Shown piece by piece: positions 10,107-21,678 of a stretch of DNA of 64,000 bases (position 1 is the stretch's first letter; each line of letters begins with the position of its first letter). The DNA lies in the NCBI GenBank assembly GCA_028826165.1, contig JAPDFW010000115.1, positions 62,001 through 126,000 on the forward strand. Reading direction: 5' to 3'. This DNA comes from Anaeramoeba ignava. Its lineage: Eukaryota; Metamonada; Anaeramoebidae. A model generated the notes under the pieces. It was not told the origin of the DNA. It saw only the letters and a program-made list of their open reading frames with translations, and ran no database searches. The translations under genes and the position numbers were made by a program.

Positions 10107-13100
10107 TTAGATTTTTTGGAAATAATTATAAGGGAAAAAGCCTTTTTTTCCATTCATACTGCCTTCCCACCAACCATCATCATGTTCCTTTTCGACTTCT
10201 ACGATATCATTAACTCTAAAAGAAAGTTCACCTTCTTGACCATCATAATCATACAAAGCCTTCATTCTTGGTTTAGAAGGTTTTGGTGGAGATCTTGCAC
10301 CAAAAGGTCTTGGTGGTTTTTGGGATTGTTGAGGACTAAAAGAAGGTTTTGGTCCTGCTCCAAAAGAAGGTTTTTGAGATTGTTGAGGACTAAAAGAAGG
10401 TTTTTGGGATTGTTGAGGACTAAAAGAAGGTTTTTGAGATTGTTGAGGACTAAAAGAAGGTTTTGGTCCTGCTCCAAAAGAAGGTTTATTTCCTCCTCCA
10501 AAATTTGGGGATTTATTTGCACCTCCAAAACTGGATTTAGGACTTGCTCCAAATGATTTAGCTCCGCCACCAAATGAAGGTTTATTTCCTCCACCAAAAG
10601 AAGGTTTTTGATTTGCTGCAAATGATTTATTTCCACTAGTAAAATTTGCTGGTGATGCTCTTTTTGCTCGTGCTGCTAATGCTTGTCCTAATCCCATTGG
10701 ACCACCCATTGGACTTGAATTAGTAGTTGATTTATCAGAGGTTAAAGAAGGAGCAGATCTATCGTTAGTAACAGCTTTTTTCAATTTGCCTTTTTTAAAT
10801 GATTCAATTGATCCAAGAAGAGCGGATCTTGATTTTGTAGTTGGTGGTGGATTTGAATTGTTTGGAGGTGGATTTCCTTTAGGAGGAGGCGGACCACCTT
10901 TAGGTGGAGGAGGACCGCCCATTGGTGGAGGAGGACCGCCCATTGGTGGTTTTGGTCCCATTGTTGGTTTTGGACCTAATGTTGGTTTTGCTCCAAATGT
11001 TGGTTTTGGTCCAACTGCTGGTTTTGGACCTAATGGTGGTTTTGGTCCCATTGGTGGTTTTGGACCTAATGGTGGTTTTGCTCCAAATGTTGGTTTTGGT
11101 CCAACTGCTGGTTTTGGTCCTGGTTTTGGTGGTGGTGATTTTGGGCTTGGTGGTTTATTTGCTCCGAATGATCTCGGACTTGGTGATTTTTTGGCTCCAA
11201 ATGTTGGTTTTGCTCCAAATCCACTTTGTTGTGCCATCGGTGGTTTTGCTCCAAATGTTGGTTTTGCTCCAAATCCACTTTGTTGTCCCATCGGTGGTTT
11301 TGCTCCAAATGCTGGTTTTGCTCCAAATCCACTTTGTTGTCCCATCGGTGATTTAGGTTTAGGTGGTGGACTTGCTCTTACTGTTTCTTCTATTATGTCT
11401 AAGTAGTTTAGTGGTACTACTCCTTTTTTTCCGTTCAATACTGCATCTCCCCATCCATCTTGATGTTGTTGAGTAATTTCTAATTTATCTCCTAATGAAA
11501 ATGATAATTCTGATGGATCTGATCCTTGAAAATCATATTTCGCAATTCCCATAGTTTTTTTAACAGCCGCTTGTGGCTTTTATCATTTTAATTTTAATTT
11601 TAATTTTAATTTTAATTTTAATTTTAATTTTAATTTTAATTTTAATTTTAATATTAATATTAATTTTAATTTTAATTTTAATTTTAATTTTAATTTTAAT
11701 TTTAATTTTAATTTTAATTTTAATTTTAATTTTAATTTTAATATTAATATTAATTTTAATTTTAATTTTAATATTAATTTTAATTTTAATTTTTAATTTT
11801 AATTTTTAATTTTTAATTTTAATTTTAATTTTAATTTTAATTTTAATTTTAATTTTAATTTTAATTTTAATTTTAATTTTAATTTTAATTTTAATTTTAA
11901 TTTTAATTTTAATTTTAATTTTAATTTTTAATTTTAATTTTAATTTTAATTTTAATTTTAATTTTAATTTTAATTTTAATTTTAATTTTAATTTTTAATT
12001 TTAATTTTAATTTTAATTTTAATTTTAATTTTAATTTTAATTTTAATTTAATTTTAATTTTAATTTTAATTTTTAAATTTTAATTTTAATTTTAATTTTA
12101 ATTAATTTTAATTTTAATTTTAAATTTAAATTTTAATTTTAATTTTAATTTTTAATTTTTAATTTAATTTTAATTTGATTTTTAATTTTAATTTTAATTT
12201 TAATTTTAAATTTCAATTTTAATTTTTAATTTTAATTTTAAATTTCAATTTTAATTTAATTTTAATTTTAATTTTTATATTTAATTTTAATTTTAATAAA
12301 TGAATTTTAATTTTAATTTTAATTTTAATTTTAATTTTTTAATTTTAATTTTTAATTTTAATTTTAATGAATATTAATTTTAATTTTAATTTTAATTTTA
12401 ATTTTAATTTTAATTTTAATTTTAATTTTAATTTTAATTTTAATTTTAATTTTAATTTTAATTTTAATTTTAATTTTAATTTTAATTTTAATTTTAATTT
12501 TAATTTTAATTTTAATTTTAATTTTAATTTTAATTTTAATTTTAATTTTAATTTTAATTTTAATTTTAATTTTAATTTTAATTTTAATTTTAATTTTAAT
12601 TTTAATTTTAATTTTAATTTTAATTTTAATTTTAATTTTAATATTAATTTTTAATTTTAATTTTAATTTTAATTTTAATTTTAATTTTAATTTATAAATG
12701 AATTTTAATTTTAATTTTAATTTTAATATTAATTTTAATTTTAATTTTAATTTTAATTTTAATTTTAATTTTAATTTTAATTTTAGTTTTAATTTTAATT
12801 TAAATTTTAATAAATGAATTTTAATTTTAATTTTAATTTTAATTTTAATTTTAATGAATCTATTATTGAACATTTTATTTACAGGAGATCTATTTTGAGG
12901 ACTACCAAAAGATTTTGGACTAGAATTAAATTTAGGAGGTGAAGTTTTAGCACCTCCACCAAAAGAAGGCTTAGCACCTCCACCGAAAGTAGGAGGTTTA
13001 GCACCTCCACCAAAAGAAGGTTTAGCACCTCCACCAAAAGTAGGAGGTTTAGCTCCTCCACCAAAAGAAGGTTTAGCTCCTCCACCAAAAGTAGGTTTAG

Positions 13101-14646
13101 CTCCTCCACCAAAAGAAGGTTTAGCTCCTCCACCAAAATTTGGTGGTGATCCTCTTTTTGCTCGTGCTGCTAAAGCTTGTCCTAATCCCATTGGTCCTCC
13201 TCCTTGTGTTGGTGTTTTTTCTGCTGTTAAAACTGGTGCTGATCGATCGTTTGTAACTGCTTTTTTTAATTTTCCTTTTCTAAATCCTTCTATTGATCCT
13301 AATAAATTCTTTCGATCTTTTGTTACTGCTGGTGGTTCTGTTTATTTTGTTGTTTTTTTATTTAGTTTTTTGTTTTTCTTTTAAATTTTTTTTTGTTTAA
13401 TTTTACGTGATGTTGGAGGTGGTGGTCCAGCTATTTTAAATTTAATTTTATATTTATATTTAATTTTAATTTTAATTTTAATTTTAATTTTAATTTTAAT
13501 TTTAATTTTAATTTTAATTTTAATTTTAATTTTAATTTTAATTTTAATTTTAATTTTAATTTTAATTTTAATTTTAATTTTAATTTTTAATTTTAATTTT
13601 AATTTTAATTTTAATTTTAATTTTTAATTTTAATTTTATTTAATTTTATTTTAATTTTAATTTTTAATTTTAATTTTAATTTTAATTTTTATATTTATAT
13701 TTAATTTTAATTTTTAATTTTAATTTTAATTTTAATTTTAATTTTAATTTTAATTTTAATTTTATAAATGAATTTTAATTTTAATTTTAATTTTAATTTT
13801 AATTTTAATTTTTAATTTTAATTTTAATTTTAATTTTAATTTTATTTTTAATTTTAATTTTAATTTTAATTTTAATTTATAATTTTTAATTTTAATTTTT
13901 AATTTTAATTTTGATTTTAATTATAAATTGAACATCCTAAAAATTTTTCAAATAAAAATCAAATAAAAAAATACCTCCCATTGGTGGTGGTGGTGGTCCG
14001 CCGCCTAATTATTTAATACGAAAAAAAAAAGCAAATTTAAATCAATAAAATACAAAAAAATAAATTAAATTAATATTAAAAAAAAGCACTAACCCATTGG
14101 TGGAGGTGGTGGTCCGCCTATTTAATTTGAAATAGGAAAATATTTAGAATAAGTTTTTATTATTTATGTTTAAAAAATTTTTATTTAAGAAAAATAGAAA
14201 TTGTTTTATTTTTTTTTTACAAACCTGATGTTTCTTTTTTATAATTAAATTAAAATTGAAAATTAATTGATATTATCAAAATTAATTGTTTTAAAACATT
14301 GACAAGCAAAAACAATATAATTTGAATATGAAAAGCAATTTTGAAATTGGAATTTAAATCAATGTCAATATCAATGTCAATTTTAATGTGAATTTTAATT
14401 TTGAATTTTGAATTTTGAATTTTGAATTTTGAATTTTTAAAGAGAAAAAAAGGGGTGAGTATCATTGATGAGTCAACAAATAATTCTAATCTTTTTAAAA
14501 ATAAAAGAATTTCTTACTATTTTTGTTTTCTATTAATTTTATAAATAATAAAAAAATAAGAAAATTAATTTTTAAATTGAAATTTATTTTTGTTTTCATT
14601 TTTAGAAAAAGAAAAGAAAATAAAACTTACTTTTTCTTCCAAACAT
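10107..14646 (-). CDS. WIP/verprolin-like actin regulator with duplicated polyPro-WH2-SH3 modules
   Basis: Proposed exons (minus strand): 14646-14631, 14233-14225, 14117-14094, 14004-13975, 13430-13407, 13337-12883, 11576-10107. Every junction is GT-AG and phases match, giving 2028 coding bases (675 residues). The protein opens MFGRK, then profilin-type GGPPPPPP runs, then a WH2 actin-binding motif (LLGSIEGFRKGKLKKAVTND, followed by RSAP as in WIP/verprolin), GLGQALAARAKR, FGGGAKP repeats and an SH3 domain (GIAKYDFQGSDPSELSF, about residues 195-245). The same order then repeats: GPKP-type proline repeats, a second WH2 (LLGSIESFKKGKLKKAVTND), GLGQALAARAKR, FGGG repeats and a C-terminal SH3 (ALYDYDGQEGELSF). 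The last exon alone is a 481-residue ORF, so two adjacent genes is the alternative. The in-phase join and the absence of a terminal SH3 in the upstream half favour one gene. Likely role: linking WASP/Arp2/3-type actin assembly to SH3 partners. Confidence 0.72.
11577..12882 (-). repeat. 1.3-kb (TTAAAA)n intron of the WIP-like gene
   Basis: On the plus strand this is nearly pure TTTTAA repeat, with TTTTTAA and TTTAA variants. A recurrent variant, TAAATGAATTTT, occurs near 12297, 12695 and 12811. On the coding strand the donor is GTAAATAAAATG after the residues NRSP and the acceptor is AAAAG before CCACAAGCGG. The repeat is open in several frames and yields spurious LILILI, FNFNFN and IKIKIK readings. 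Confidence 0.75.
13431..13974 (-). repeat. TTTTAA-repeat intron between two micro-exons
   Basis: A 544-bp intron of the WIP-like gene, mostly TTTTAA repeats on the plus strand with one TAAATGAATTTT variant near 13765. On the coding strand the donor is GTATTTTTTT, just after the GGPPPPP exon, and the acceptor is TTAAAATAG. Confidence 0.65.
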
Positions 14647-14833
14647 TATTTTAAAAAAATTAAAAAAAAAAATGAAAAATAAAAAGAAGAAAAACTCAAA
14701 AAAATAAGAAAAAATAACTAATTTTTCAAAAAAATTAATAATTTAAATTTCTTTTTTATTTTTTATTTAATTAATTCAAAATAAAAAAAAAAGTGGAATA
14801 AAAAATAAAAAAGTGGAATGAATAGAAAATGTT

Positions 14834-17025
14834 TTAATAATTTTGATTTAGTAATTGTTGTTTTAATTGTTGTTCTCTTAATTTCAACTCTTCTTCTTGT
14901 TTTTTTAATTCAAGAATTTGAATTTTAATTTGTTGTCTTTGAGTTTTGAGTTGATAAATTTGAATTTTCAATTCATTTTGAGGTTTTTTCAAATCAGTTT
15001 CTTGAGATTTCAAATCATTTTGGATATAATTTTGTTGAAAATTTTGTTGATAATCTACTTCATAATTTTGTTGATAATTTGCTTCATAGTTTTGAGTAGG
15101 ATTTTGAGGAGGTGATCCTAATTTTGATATTGATTTTATTTTTAATTTAATTTTAATTTAATTTAATTTAATTTATTTTGATTTTAATTTTGAATTGATT
15201 TTAATTTGATTTCAATTTAATTTTGATTTTGATTTTGATTTTGATTTTCAATTTGATTTTTGATTTTGATTTTGATTTTTGATTCAATTTAATTTTAATT
15301 CAATTTTTATTTTGATTTAATTTTAATTCAATTTAATTCAATTTAATTTAATTTGATTTTCAATTTAAATTAATTGATTTAATTTTTTGATTTTCATTTT
15401 AATTCAATTTTAATTTTTTTTTTTTCCTTTTGAAATTTTGATTTAATTTTTGATTTTGATTTTGATTGGATTTAAAAAGAATAAAATTAATTTAATTAAA
15501 TGGAATAAAGAAATTGCTTATTTTGATTTTATTTTTTTTAATTTTGATTTTTGATTTTTATTGTTATTTATGTTTAAATTTTTTATTTAAGAAAAATTTT
15601 GATTTTGATTTTGATTTTGATTTTAATTTTGTTTTTGATTTTGATATAAAATTTTTGAAAATTTTTGATTTTGATTTTGATTTTAATTGTTTGAAATTTT
15701 GATTTTGATTTTGAAAAAAATTTAAAAAAGCAATTTTGATTTTGGAATTTTGAATCAATTTATTTTGATTTTGATTTTAATTTGGATTTAATTTGAAATT
15801 TGATTTTCAAAATAAATGGAATAAAAAAACGAACTGCTTGGTGGTTTTGGTGGTGGTCCGCCTAATTTTTTGAAAAGGAAAATATTTAGTTTTTCTATTT
15901 TTTTATTTATGTTTAAAAAAATTTTTAAAAAGAAAAATAGAAATTGTTTCAAAACAAACCTGAATAATTTTTATAATTAAATTAAAATTGAAAATTAATT
16001 GAAAATCAAAATTAAAAAAAAATTGACAACAAAAACAATATAATGAAAAAAAAAATTTTGAAAAAATGAATTTAATAATTATATTGATTTTTGATTGTTC
16101 TTTTAATTTTTAATTAATTTGTTTTTGAATTTAAGTTCTTCTTCTTTTTAGTTCCATCATTTGAGTTTGAATTTTTTTTTTTCTAATTCTAATTCTTGAG
16201 ATTTTCAAATCATTTTGTTGATAATAAAAATTTTTTGATAATTAGTTTGTTTCAATTATAATCTTGAGAATAATTTGGTTGTTTCTTTTTTTTGATAATT
16301 TTGTTTTGTTGAAAAAAGAAAAATAATTCTTCAATAAAAAACTGTTGGAATGAAAAATAATCAAATAAAAATTGAAATGATTTTGATTTTGTTTAATAAT
16401 TTTCTTTTTTGATAATCTTGAGATTTAATTTTTGTTTTTTGATTTGATATTTTTGTTTTTAATTCCATCATTTTGATTTTTGATTTTTGCTTTTGAATTT
16501 GATTTTTTTGTTTTTCAATTCATCTTTAATTTTTGATAATTTTCATGTTCTTTTTGATTTCAAATCATTTTGAATAATTTTTGAGAATTATTTGATTTTG
16601 TTATTTTGATTTTGATTTTGATTTTGATTTTGAATTTAGATATGATTTAATTTAGATTTGAATTTTGATTTTGATTTTGATTTTGATATGATTTTGATTT
16701 TTGATTTTGATAATTTTGATTTTGATTTTGGTTTTGATTTTGATTTTGATTTTGATTTTGATTTTGATTTTGATTTTGATTTGATTTTGATTTGGTTTTT
16801 GATTTGGATTTTGATTTATATTTATATTTTTAATTTTGAATTTTTATTTAAATAAAGTTTTTACTTGAGTTGAATTTGTATTTGCTGGTTTAAAAACGAA
16901 AGTTGCTTTTTTTGGTTTCTAAGAATATTGAAATAGTAAAAAAAATTAAAATTAAAATTATTTTTTTGTTGATTTGCTGTTTTAAAATAAAAATTATTTT
17001 ATTTACTTGTAGGTACAGCTCCCAT
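14834..17025 (-). CDS. Proline-rich/coiled-coil protein, exon structure tentative
   Basis: The 3' exon, 15117-14834, is well supported. It is an open 94-codon exon behind an AAATTAG acceptor, and it reads SPPQNPTQNYEANYQQN, then a glutamine-rich amphipathic helix (heptad-like LKxQIxxLxxQ) ending QLLNQNY and TAA. A 27-base micro-exon at 15861-15835 (GPPPKPPS) joins it in phase. Further upstream a likely exon at 16918-16865 (KPKKATFVFKPANTNSTQ) and a possible start at 17025 (MGAVPT, donor GTAAAT) are visible. Their phases do not close with the micro-exon, so at least one exon or junction is missing or wrong. The micro-exon resembles those of the WIP-like gene next door, and the two loci look like old duplicates of one another. 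Function unknown; a cytoskeletal scaffold is possible. Confidence 0.45.
16070..16620 (-). pseudogene. Decayed copies of the coiled-coil exon
   Basis: This stretch resembles the exon at 14834-15117 in base sequence (runs such as TTCTTCTTCTTTTT, CATTTGAGTTTGAATTT, GAGATTTTCAAATCATTTTG) but carries many indels and stop codons in all frames. A second, weaker copy seems to follow from about 16380. I read these as degenerate duplicates lying inside the gene's upstream intron. The resemblance was judged by eye in low-complexity DNA and could be overstated. Confidence 0.33.
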
Positions 17026-17217
17026 TAAAAATAAATTATAAAATAATCCAAAAATTGAAAAATGAAAAAGTAAAAAAAATGAAAAAAAAAAATGTTTAAT
17101 GAAAAAAATGTTTGATTGTTTTTATATTCTTTTAAAAAAAAATGAAAAGAAAACAATTAGAATAAAAAAAAAGTGGAATTATTTTTTAAGAATTAAAGAT
17201 AAAAAGAAAAAGTGGAA

Positions 17218-20200
17218 TTATTTTTGTTCTTCTTCTTTTTTTTTTGATAAATTGAAAATGTTTTTATAATAAAAATCAAGTAAATAAGATCCTAAAATTG
17301 ATTTTGGATTTAATAGAAAATAATCTTTTACATCAGTAAATTCTTCAAATATTTCTTGGTTTAATTTTGTTTCATCGATTTTATCATGATAAAGAAAATA
17401 AATTAATTGTTGAATTGTTTCAAATAATTTTCCTGAATAATCATGAACTTGATTTGAAGTATCATTAACATTCAATAAAAACATTCCTTTAAATAATTCA
17501 CTTCTTATTTGTAATATTAATTTATGAACTTTAATTTCTTTTTCTTCACAAATTATTGTAAAATCTTTGGTTTCATTTTGTTGATATAATTTATGGAAAT
17601 CTTTTAATATTCCTTTTATTCCTTCTTTTTCTTTAATCCAATTTAAATCAAATCCTGTTTTTTCAAATAAATCATAAGTTAATACTTTTTCAATTTCTTC
17701 AATTTCAATTTCTTTCATTCTTTCATTTTTTCTTTCATCTTGAATTTGTTTCTTTTCTTGAATTTGTTTCCTTTGTTTAATTTGATTTTTAAAATTGATT
17801 AAATTTTGAAATCTTTGAAGAAAATAATCAAAATTAACAAATCCAGTATAAAGAAAATTTAAAGCTAATTGAATATCTTTTTTTGGTTTTCTTCTGCAAA
17901 TATTGATAAATCTTGTTAAATTTGTTTGATTATTATCAAATCTTGTTAAAAGAATTAAATGATGAGCTTTGATTATTTCTCCATCATTACATTTAATTTC
18001 AATATCTGCAAATTCATTTGATTTCAAAAAATTGTTTAAATCTTCATTAAACGAATAAATTTTTGGAAATAAACCAATCATTTCTCGATTAATTTCATAA
18101 TCTTTCAAATCAAAAACATTTCCACCATTAACCATCAAGGATAGCATAAATGGAATATTTTTATTTTTACATGCATAATTTAAAACTGTTTCATTTTTAT
18201 TTGTTTTTGAATTAATATCAATTCCTTTTGAAAGTAAATATTTAATAATTTCAAGTGAAAAGCTTTTCTGTTTGCAAGCATAATGTAAAATTGTTTTCTT
18301 TTTCTCTTTTGTAATTGAATTAATATCAATTCCTGATGAAATTAAATATTCAATCATTTCAAGTGAAATATTTGGATTACGACAAGCATAATGTAAAATT
18401 GTTTTATTTCGATTTGCTTTTGAATTAATATCAATTCCTGATGAAATTAAATATTTAATAATTTCAAGTGAAATATTTGGATTTTGGCATGCAATATGTA
18501 AAGCTGTTTTTTTTAAACCTGTTATTTTTGAATTAATATCAATTCCTGATGAAATTAAATATTTAATAATTTCAAGTGAAATATTTGGATTCAAACATGC
18601 ATAGTGTAAAATTGTTTCATTTTTATTTGTTTTTGAATTAATATCAATTCCTTTTGAAAGTAAATATTTAATAATTTGAAGTGAAATATTTGGATTTTGG
18701 CATGCAATATGTAAAATTGTTTCATTTTGAATTGTTTTTGAATTAATATCAATTCCTTTTGAAAATAAATATTTAATAATTTCAAGTGAAATATTTGGAT
18801 TACGACATGCATAATTTAAAATTGTTTTAGTTTGAATTGTTTTTGAATTAATATCAATTCCTTTTGAAAGTAAATAGTCAATAATTTCAAGTGAAATATT
18901 TGGATTTTGGCATGCATAATGTAAAACTGTTTCATTTTTATATTTTGTAATTGAATTAATATCAATTCCTTTTGAAAATAAATATTTAATAATTTCAAGT
19001 GAAATATTTGGATTCAAACATGCATAATGTAAAATTGTTTTATTTTTATTTGTTTTTGAATTAATATCAATTCCTTTTGAAAGTAAATATTTAATAATTT
19101 CAAGTGAAATATTTTTATTTGGATTCAAAAATGCATAATGTAAAACTACTTCATCTTTATTTGTTTTTGAATTAATATCAATTCCTTTTGAAAGTAAATA
19201 TTTAATAATTTTAAGTGAAATATTTGGATTTGGATTCAAACATGCAATATGTAAAACTGTTTCATTTTGATTTGTTTTTGAATTAATATCAATTCCTTTT
19301 GAAAGTAAATATTCAATAATTTCAAGTGAAATTTTTGGATTCAAACACGCATAATGTAAAGCTACTTCATCTTGATTTGTTTTTGAGTTAATATCAATTC
19401 CTTTTGAAAGTAAATATTCAATAATTCCAAGTGAAATATTTTTATTTGGATTTAAGCATGCATAATGTAAAACTGTTTCATTTTTATTTGTTTTTGAGTT
19501 AATATCAATTCCTTTTGAAAGTAAATATTCGATAATTCCAAAGGAAATATTTGGATTTAAGCATGCAATATGTAAAATTGTTTCATTCCATCCAGTTTTT
19601 GAATTAATATCAATTCCTTTTGAAAGTAAATATTCAATAATTTGAAGGGAAGTATTTGGATTTAAGCATGCAATATGTAAAAATGTTTCATCTTGAATTG
19701 TTTTTGAGTTAATATCAATTCCTTTTGAAATTAAATATTTAATAATTCCAAGTGAAATATTTGAATTTTTGCATGCATAATGTAAAACTGTTTCATCTTT
19801 ATTTGTTTTTGAGTTAATATCAATTCCTTTTGAAAGTAAATATTCAATAATTTCAAATGAAATATTTGGATTTAAACATGCAATATGTAAAAATGTTTCA
19901 TCTTGATTTGTTTTTGAGTTAATATCAATTCCTGATGAAATTAAATATTTAATAATTCCAAGTGAAATATTTGGATTTAAACATACATAATGTAAAACTG
20001 TTTCACCATAAATTGTTTTTGAATTAATATCAATTCCTTTTGAAAGTAAAAATTCAGTCATTCCAAGTGAAATATTTGGATTTAAGCATTCAATATGTAA
20101 AACTGTTTCATTTTGATTTGTTTTTGAATTAATATCAATTCCTTTTGAAAGTAAATAGTCAATAATTTCAAATGAAATATTTGGATTTAAACATGCAATA

Positions 20201-20391
20201 TGTAATGAATTTCTTCTTTTTTCATCAATTAAATTTAGATTTGCACCTTTTGAAATTAAAAGTTCAATTATTTCTTTTGAAACTTGTTTTTCTATTGCAA
20301 AATGTAAAATTGGTTTTTGTTCTTTTATTAATTGATTTTCTGGAATTAATTCAATTTCTTTTAATTTTTGAAAATTGTTTTCTTCAATCAT
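17218..20391 (-). CDS. Ankyrin-repeat protein with two C-terminal BTB domains
   Basis: A 1057-residue single-exon protein. Residues about 25-760 are some 22 ankyrin repeats of 34-37 residues with the local consensus ETxLHYACxNPNISLEIIKY and LLSKGIDINSKT. Two BTB/POZ domains follow. The first (about 790-870) runs LKSNEFADIEIKCNDGEIIK to LALNFLYTGFVNFDYF. The second (about 930-1045) includes DFTIICEEKEIKVHKLILQ and SELFKGMF. A K/Q/E-rich coil links them. BTB proteins often act as Cullin-3 ligase adaptors, and an ankyrin array would then bind substrate; that role is inferred. The protein is a close paralogue of the genes at 33572, 35759 and 39284, closest to the last (same N-terminus MIEENNFQ.LKEIE). 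A possible N-terminal extension lies in the upstream microsatellite (ATG at 21413) but is not in frame with this ORF. Confidence 0.85.
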   Translation of the reverse strand: MIEENNFQKLKEIELIPENQLIKEQKPILHFAIEKQVSKEIIELLISKGANLNLIDEKRRNSLHIACLNPNISFEIIDYLLSKGIDINSKTNQNETVLHIECLNPNISLGMTEFLLSKGIDINSKTIYGETVLHYVCLNPNISLGIIKYLISSGIDINSKTNQDETFLHIACLNPNISFEIIEYLLSKGIDINSKTNKDETVLHYACKNSNISLGIIKYLISKGIDINSKTIQDETFLHIACLNPNTSLQIIEYLLSKGIDINSKTGWNETILHIACLNPNISFGIIEYLLSKGIDINSKTNKNETVLHYACLNPNKNISLGIIEYLLSKGIDINSKTNQDEVALHYACLNPKISLEIIEYLLSKGIDINSKTNQNETVLHIACLNPNPNISLKIIKYLLSKGIDINSKTNKDEVVLHYAFLNPNKNISLEIIKYLLSKGIDINSKTNKNKTILHYACLNPNISLEIIKYLFSKGIDINSITKYKNETVLHYACQNPNISLEIIDYLLSKGIDINSKTIQTKTILNYACRNPNISLEIIKYLFSKGIDINSKTIQNETILHIACQNPNISLQIIKYLLSKGIDINSKTNKNETILHYACLNPNISLEIIKYLISSGIDINSKITGLKKTALHIACQNPNISLEIIKYLISSGIDINSKANRNKTILHYACRNPNISLEMIEYLISSGIDINSITKEKKKTILHYACKQKSFSLEIIKYLLSKGIDINSKTNKNETVLNYACKNKNIPFMLSLMVNGGNVFDLKDYEINREMIGLFPKIYSFNEDLNNFLKSNEFADIEIKCNDGEIIKAHHLILLTRFDNNQTNLTRFINICRRKPKKDIQLALNFLYTGFVNFDYFLQRFQNLINFKNQIKQRKQIQEKKQIQDERKNERMKEIEIEEIEKVLTYDLFEKTGFDLNWIKEKEGIKGILKDFHKLYQQNETKDFTIICEEKEIKVHKLILQIRSELFKGMFLLNVNDTSNQVHDYSGKLFETIQQLIYFLYHDKIDETKLNQEIFEEFTDVKDYFLLNPKSILGSYLLDFYYKNIFNLSKKKEEEQK

Positions 20392-21420
20392 TTGCCAAAT
20401 ATCTTCAATCTCTTTTATTTTTGAATCCTTTCAATAATCTTCAATTCTTCTTTATTATCTTTTATTATCTTTATTATGTTTTTAATATCTTTAATATCTT
20501 TATTATCTTTAATATCTTTATTATTATCTTTATTATCTTTATTATCTTTATTATCTTTATTATCTTTATTATCTTTTAATATCTTTATTATCTTTAATAT
20601 CTTTATTATCTTTTAATATCTTTATTTTTTCTTTAATATCAATTTTTTTTAAATATTTTTTATTATCTTTATTATCTTTATTATCTTTATTATCTCTTTA
20701 TTATCTTTATTATCTTTATTATCTTTATTATCTTTTATTATCTTTATTATCTTTATTTATCTTTATTATCTTTACTTTATTATCTTCATTATATTTAATA
20801 TCTTTATTATCTTTATTATCTTTTTTATCTTTAAAAATTATGAAATTTGTTTTGCTCTTTATTATCTTTTTTATCTTTTTATTTTTATTTATATTTTTTT
20901 CTTTATTATTTTTTTTCTTTTTTTTCTTTTTCTTTCTTATCTTTATTAATATTTTTATTATCTTTATTATCTTTATTATCTTTTTATCTTTTATTATCTT
21001 TTATTATCTTTATTATCTTTATTATCTTTTATTATCTTTTTATCTTTATTATCTTTATTATCTTTTTATCTTTTTTTATCTTTATTATCTTTATTATCTT
21101 TATTATCTTTATTATCTTTATTATCTTTATTATCTTTATTATTTATCTTTATTATCTTTATCTTTATTATCTTTAATATCTTTTATTATCTTTAATATCT
21201 TTTAATATCTTTATTATTGTTTTTGTGTGTTTTTTATTATCTTTATTATCTTTAATATCTTTAATATCTTTAATATCTTTATTATCTTTTTATTATCTTT
21301 TAATATCTTCATTATATATCTTTATTATCCTTAATATCTTTATTATCTTTATTATCTTTAATATCTTTATTATCTTTAATATCTTTATTATCTTTATTAT
21401 CCTTATTATTCATTTTTGTG
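20392..21420. repeat. (ATCTTTATT)n microsatellite upstream of an ankyrin-BTB gene
   Basis: About 1 kb of nine-base ATCTTTATT units with ATCTTTAAT variants, interrupted by T runs. On the coding (minus) strand the unit GATAATAAA reads DNK, and an ATG at 21411-21413 opens MNNKDNKDNKDIKDN. Many indels break that frame, and the offset to the ankyrin ORF start is 1022 bases (not a multiple of three). This may be an untranslated leader, a leader intron, or a damaged coding repeat. Confidence 0.7.
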
Positions 21421-21516
21421 TGCTTGTTTGTGTTTTTATTAAAATAAAAAAATGGAAAAAAAAATCTTTTTTTTTTATATTTTTGAATAAAAAAGAAGAA
21501 GAAAGCAAAAAAAAAG

Positions 21517-21640
21517 TTTGTTTGTTTGTTTGTTTGTTTGTTTGTTTGTTTGTTTGTTTGTTTGTTTGTTTGTTTGTTTGTTTGTTTGTTTGTTTGTTTG
21601 TTTGTTTGTTTGTTTTTTTGTTTGTTTGTTTTATTTTATT
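21517..21640. repeat. (TTTG)n tetranucleotide array
   Basis: About 30 TTTG units lie between the ankyrin-BTB upstream microsatellite and the stop codon of the RasGAP gene (21679). A short TTTTATTTGC repeat follows. The same order (ankyrin gene, KDN microsatellite, TTTG array, next gene's stop) recurs at 49148-50200. Confidence 0.85.
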
Positions 21641-21678
21641 TGCTTTTATTTTATTTGCTTTTATTTTATTTGCTTTTA

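Noticed and set aside
10786..11406. Plus-strand glycine-rich ORF (GGGFP, GPIVGFGP repeats)
   Set aside because: Exact antisense of the proline-repeat part of the WIP-like gene, whose own frame continues into WH2 and SH3 domains.
11573..12654. Long ORFs reading LILILI, FNFNFN or IKIKIK
   Set aside because: Translations of pure TTTTAA repeat, open in several frames on both strands, and lying in an inferred intron.
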